A stretch of 18,083 bases of DNA from positions 1 through 18,083 of the forward strand of contig JAFVEU010000291.1 of the NCBI GenBank assembly GCA_017475845.1, written 5' to 3'. Source of the DNA: Lachnospiraceae bacterium (GTDB lineage Bacteria; Bacillota; Clostridia; Lachnospirales; Lachnospiraceae). Positions within the stretch are counted from its first letter, which is position 1. Each line of letters begins with the position of its first letter. Shown here piece after piece: positions 15,297 to 18,083 of this stretch. Made by a program: the position numbers and the translations under genes. Below the pieces are notes generated by a model that saw nothing but the letters and a program-made list of their open reading frames with translations, searched no databases and had not been told where the DNA came from.

Positions 15297-16204
15297 TGTC
15301 ACCTCTGGATCTGACGGTTGAAGAGCTGGATGAGCTGATGGATACCGCCATGGACATAATGAGGAACCCGGATAAATATGCCCATGCCTGTGACGGCAAG
15401 GTGCTGGCTACCCTGTTCTATGAGCCCAGCACCAGAACAAGGCTTTCCTTTGAGGCAGCCATGCTGAGGCTTGGGGGAAGGACCATGGGTTTCCATTCTG
15501 CCGATTCCTCCTCCGCTACCAAGGGAGAAACGGTGGCTGATACCATACGGGTAATGTCCCAGTTCGCAGACATCTGCGCCATGAGACACCCCAAGGAGGG
15601 CGCAGCCTTTGTGGCTGCCGAGAAATCCGGGATACCGGTAATAAACGCCGGGGACGGAGGACATCAGCACCCCACCCAGACACTTACGGATCTGATGACC
15701 ATAAAGGCCTTAAAGGGGCATTTTGACGATCTGACGGTGGGTATGTGCGGAGACCTTAAGTTCGGCAGGACCGTGCATTCACTGATCCGTGCCCTGGTCA
15801 GGTATTCCAATGTTAAATTCATCTTTATATCTCCGAAGGAGCTGATGCTTCCAAGTTATATAAGAGATGATCTCTTAAACCGGAACAATATTGCCTACAG
15901 GGAGGTCACAAAGCTTGAGGATGTGCTTCCGAGCCTGGATCTCCTCTATATGACAAGGGTACAGAGGGAGAGGTTCTTTAACGAGGAAGATTATGTGCGC
16001 CTAAAGGATTTCTATATCCTTGACAAAAAGAAGATGGAACTGGCAGGCAAGGACATGCTGGTGCTCCATCCCCTTCCCAGAGTGAATGAGATAGCAACAG
16101 AAGTGGATGATGACCCGAGGGCTGTTTATTTTGAGCAGGTCCGGTATGGTATGTACATAAGGATGGCGCTGATACTTAAGCTTCTTGATATAAAACCGGT
16201 ATAG
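15281..16204 (+). CDS. pyrB: Aspartate carbamoyltransferase catalytic subunit
   Basis: PyrB joins carbamoyl phosphate and aspartate, the committed step of pyrimidine synthesis. From ATG 15281 it is 307 residues, the usual size. STRTR (50-54) and the SSSATKGET loop (76-84), donated to the neighbouring subunit, bind carbamoyl phosphate. GGHQHPTQ (126-133) and HPLPRVNEI (263-271) complete the active site. The open frame extends to an ATG at 15215, but that start lies inside a hairpin and adds 22 unrelated residues. TAAGG at 15268-15272 is eight bases from 15281, and the resulting MPRCIMSPLD resembles the usual MRxLMSPLD start. ATG 15296 is an alternative. pyrI follows after 36 bases, so the holoenzyme is of the allosteric class with regulatory chains. 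Confidence 0.96.
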   Translation: MPRCIMSPLDLTVEELDELMDTAMDIMRNPDKYAHACDGKVLATLFYEPSTRTRLSFEAAMLRLGGRTMGFHSADSSSATKGETVADTIRVMSQFADICAMRHPKEGAAFVAAEKSGIPVINAGDGGHQHPTQTLTDLMTIKALKGHFDDLTVGMCGDLKFGRTVHSLIRALVRYSNVKFIFISPKELMLPSYIRDDLLNRNNIAYREVTKLEDVLPSLDLLYMTRVQRERFFNEEDYVRLKDFYILDKKKMELAGKDMLVLHPLPRVNEIATEVDDDPRAVYFEQVRYGMYIRMALILKLLDIKPV

Positions 16205-16240
16205 CAGCAGCTTTTGGGAATAAGTGAGGATCATTGATAT

Positions 16241-16690
16241 ATGCCTGAGATGAACAGAACCCAGTATAAGCTCCATGTGGGAAAAATAGAAGAAGGTTTC
16301 GTGATAGACCATATCCAGCCGGGAAACGGTATGAGGATTTACCGTGATCTGGGGCTGGACAAGCTGGACTGCGCCGTGGCCATAATCACAAATGCCTTCA
16401 GTATGAAGATGGGGAAAAAGGATATGATCAAGGTGGAAATGCCTCTCCGGGCTTATGACCTTGATATCATCGCATTTCTCGATCATTCCGCCACAGTGGA
16501 CATTATAAAGAACGGAGAGATAATCGACCGCCCCAGGATGGAGCTGCCGAAGGAGATAAGAAATGTCATCTCCTGCAAAAACCCCAGATGCATTACCAGT
16601 GTTGAGCGGGAACTGGATCAGATATTCGTCCTGACGGATCCTAAGAACGGTACCTACAGATGCAGGTATTGCGAAACGAAATACAGGTAA
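16241..16690 (+). CDS. pyrI: Aspartate carbamoyltransferase regulatory subunit
   Basis: PyrI binds nucleotide effectors (CTP/UTP inhibit and ATP activates in E. coli) and clamps PyrB trimers through a zinc domain. This 149-residue protein has an N-terminal effector domain, with GFVIDHIQPGNGMRIYRDLG (19-38) in the position of the family's nucleotide-binding strand. The C-terminal zinc site is complete: Cys112, Cys117, Cys141 and Cys144. GAGGA at 16226-16230 is ten bases before the ATG; Met4 (16250) is a possible alternative start. It is cotranscribed with pyrB and closed by a strong terminator. The other pyr genes often found behind pyrBI in Clostridia are not here. Confidence 0.95.
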   Translation: MPEMNRTQYKLHVGKIEEGFVIDHIQPGNGMRIYRDLGLDKLDCAVAIITNAFSMKMGKKDMIKVEMPLRAYDLDIIAFLDHSATVDIIKNGEIIDRPRMELPKEIRNVISCKNPRCITSVERELDQIFVLTDPKNGTYRCRYCETKYR

Positions 16691-16742
16691 GGGTCATAAC
16701 GGCGCTTTAAGCCGGGCTTTTGTGACAGAGAATGAATATAAG

Positions 16743-16778
16743 AAAAGACAGGAAACGTTATGCTTCCTGTCTTTTTTT
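16743..16778. terminator. Strong bidirectional terminator between pyrI and the uracil permease gene
   Basis: AAAAGACAGGAA (16743-16754) pairs perfectly with TTCCTGTCTTTT (16764-16775), a 12-bp stem with a nine-base loop, and T7 (16772-16778) follows on the plus strand. On the minus strand the stem is followed by TTTTCTTAT, so it can also end the convergent permease transcript. The rest of the 131-base gap holds only a weak AAGC/GCTT hairpin near 16709-16719. Confidence 0.9.
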
Positions 16779-16821
16779 ATAGTGCTCAAGGCGGCAGCGT
16801 ATGGTTCTGACCGCCGGTATT

Positions 16822-18083
16822 TTATTCCTTCTCTCTTAAGGATTTTCCCTGTACTATCTCAAATTCAACTCCCGTGGAATTGGGCTCGTCGTTTTCAAAA
16901 TTGTAGTCCTTTCCGGGGAGGATGGCGTTAAGTATTATTCCCACAAAGGATCCCACAGCAAGACCAGAGAATGAAAGGGTCATGGTTCCTGCGGATATTG
17001 CTATGCAGCCTGCGGATGAGTAGTTTATACCGATGGAAAGTACCATGATAAGGGCTGCTATGATGACATTTCTGCTCTTGCTGAAATCAACCTTTGTCTC
17101 AACGATGTTTCTTACACCAACTGCGGAGATCATTCCGTAGAGAACAAGGGAGATGCCTCCCATGGTAGCGGCGGGCATTACTTCGATGATGGCGGAAAAC
17201 TTGGGGCAGAAGGAGAAGATAACGGCCATTACCGCTGCAATGCGGATAACCCTGGGGTCATAGACCTTTGTAAGGGTGAGGACACCGGTATTTTCACCAT
17301 AGGTGGTGTTGGCGGGAGCTCCGAAAAGGGAGGCAACAGTAGTTGCAAGTCCGTCTCCGGTAAGGGTTCTGTGAAGTCCCGGATCTTTGATGAAGTTTTC
17401 TCCCACTGTTGAAGATATGGCCGAAATGTCACCGATATGCTCCATCATCGTAGCAAAGGCTATGGGGACGATAGTGAATACCGAGGTTATAAGAAGAGCG
17501 GTATTGGCGTTTCCTCCTGTGAAGATCGCGAAAACAGTACGGCTGAAATCCACGGGAAGTCCGATCCAGGGGGCTTCCGCAACGGGAGTGAAATCAATGA
17601 TCCCTGCAATGGCAGCGGCTATATAGGAGCCTACAACACCGCAGATTATTGGAACTATCTTTATCATTCCCTTTCCCCAGATGTTGCATACCACGATTAT
17701 AGCAATGGCCACAAGAGCAACCCACCAGTGGGTGGAACAGTTCTCTATGGCGGACTGGCTTAAGTTAAGACCTATGGCTATGATGATGGGCCCGGTAACA
17801 ACGGGAGGGAAGTATTTCATTACCCTGTTTGCACCGAAGGCCTTGAAGAGGCCCGCCAGGATCAGATATATGAGACCTGCGATGGCAACACCGAAGCAGG
17901 CGTAAGGCAGAAGCTCCTTTTCGCCGTTAGGGGCAATGGCGGCATATCCTGCGAGAAAGGCAAAGGATGAACCGAGGAAAGCGGGAACTTTTTTCTTTGA
18001 TATCAGATGGAAAAGCAGTGTACCGAGACCGGCAAAGAGAAGAGTGGTTGAAACGGAAAGGCCGGTTATTACCGGAACAAGAA
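16822..18083 (-). CDS. uraA: Uracil permease, NCS2 family (5' partial)
   Basis: A nucleobase:cation symporter-2 protein, most like UraA/PyrP, which imports uracil with protons. The frame stays open to the window edge, so 419 residues are visible and the N-terminus is missing. KKKVPAFLGSSFAF (18 residues into the minus-strand frame from the edge onward) is the family's conserved strand segment. PPVVTGPIIIAIGL lies further on. The two substrate-binding glutamates known from E. coli UraA (Glu241, Glu290) correspond to those in MMEHIGD and NTTYGENTG. PGLHRTLTGDGLATT between them is characteristic. The last 25 residues are a charged cytoplasmic tail. Position beside pyrBI supports uracil over xanthine or urate. 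It is convergent with pyrI and shares its terminator. Confidence 0.92.
   Translation of the reverse strand, partial: LVPVITGLSVSTTLLFAGLGTLLFHLISKKKVPAFLGSSFAFLAGYAAIAPNGEKELLPYACFGVAIAGLIYLILAGLFKAFGANRVMKYFPPVVTGPIIIAIGLNLSQSAIENCSTHWWVALVAIAIIVVCNIWGKGMIKIVPIICGVVGSYIAAAIAGIIDFTPVAEAPWIGLPVDFSRTVFAIFTGGNANTALLITSVFTIVPIAFATMMEHIGDISAISSTVGENFIKDPGLHRTLTGDGLATTVASLFGAPANTTYGENTGVLTLTKVYDPRVIRIAAVMAVIFSFCPKFSAIIEVMPAATMGGISLVLYGMISAVGVRNIVETKVDFSKSRNVIIAALIMVLSIGINYSSAGCIAISAGTMTLSFSGLAVGSFVGIILNAILPGKDYNFENDEPNSTGVEFEIVQGKSLREKE

Noticed and set aside
16722..16931. 69-codon plus-strand frame after pyrI
   Set aside because: It runs through the terminator hairpin and into the antisense of the permease gene, and has no family resemblance.
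1..18083. Mobile element, phage, toxin-antitoxin, defence or CRISPR content
   Set aside because: No transposase, integrase, terminal inverted repeats, spacer-repeat pattern or defence-family gene is visible; all clear reading frames are metabolic, transport or envelope genes.

Overview
The window is ordinary chromosome from a Gram-positive anaerobe of the class Clostridia, most likely a member of the Lachnospiraceae. This is inferred from the protein styles: a fused SecDF, a PyrB/PyrI aspartate carbamoyltransferase pair, a cytidylate-kinase-like protein, clostridial-looking Trp enzymes and consistently strong AGGAGG-type ribosome binding sites. Genes are densely packed. No stretch longer than about 165 bases lacks a gene, and I see no tRNA, rRNA, insertion sequence, phage gene or CRISPR array.

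Layout. (1) 1-1126: the 3' part of an amino-acid ABC transporter ATPase, then a cytidylate-kinase-like protein closed by a hairpin terminator. (2) 1289-5728: a compact trpD-trpC-trpF-trpB-trpA operon that takes anthranilate to tryptophan; trpE and trpG are not next to it. It ends in a hairpin shared with the convergent glmM. (3) 5764-7098 (minus): glmM, for amino-sugar and peptidoglycan precursors. Its promoter lies back to back with a good promoter for the next unit. (4) 7269-13982: five plus-strand genes with junctions of -14 to +12 bases. These are secDF, a COG2426 small membrane protein, an MBOAT acyltransferase, a membrane-anchored SGNH-like protein and proA. (5) 14106-15137: the branched-chain aminotransferase ilvE. 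(6) 15281-16690: pyrB and pyrI, preceded by a structured leader and followed by a strong bidirectional terminator. (7) 16822-18083 (minus): a uracil-permease-type NCS2 transporter, cut by the window edge.

How they work together. Most genes serve amino-acid supply (Trp, Pro, Leu/Ile/Val) and pyrimidine supply (aspartate carbamoyltransferase next to a uracil permease). A smaller envelope group comprises GlmM, SecDF and the MBOAT/SGNH pair. That pair resembles the two-part machines that O-acylate exported or cell-wall polymers, and it is the only clearly accessory element.

I did not find a convincing new system. The points most worth a second look are the MBOAT/SGNH pair with its altered active-site block and unclassified C-terminal region, the pyrB leader, and the in-frame stop-AAG-ATG junction between the COG2426 and MBOAT genes. 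Three starts are placed downstream of the longest open frame, on ribosome-binding-site and family-length grounds: glmM at 7098, the SGNH gene at 11304 and pyrB at 15281.
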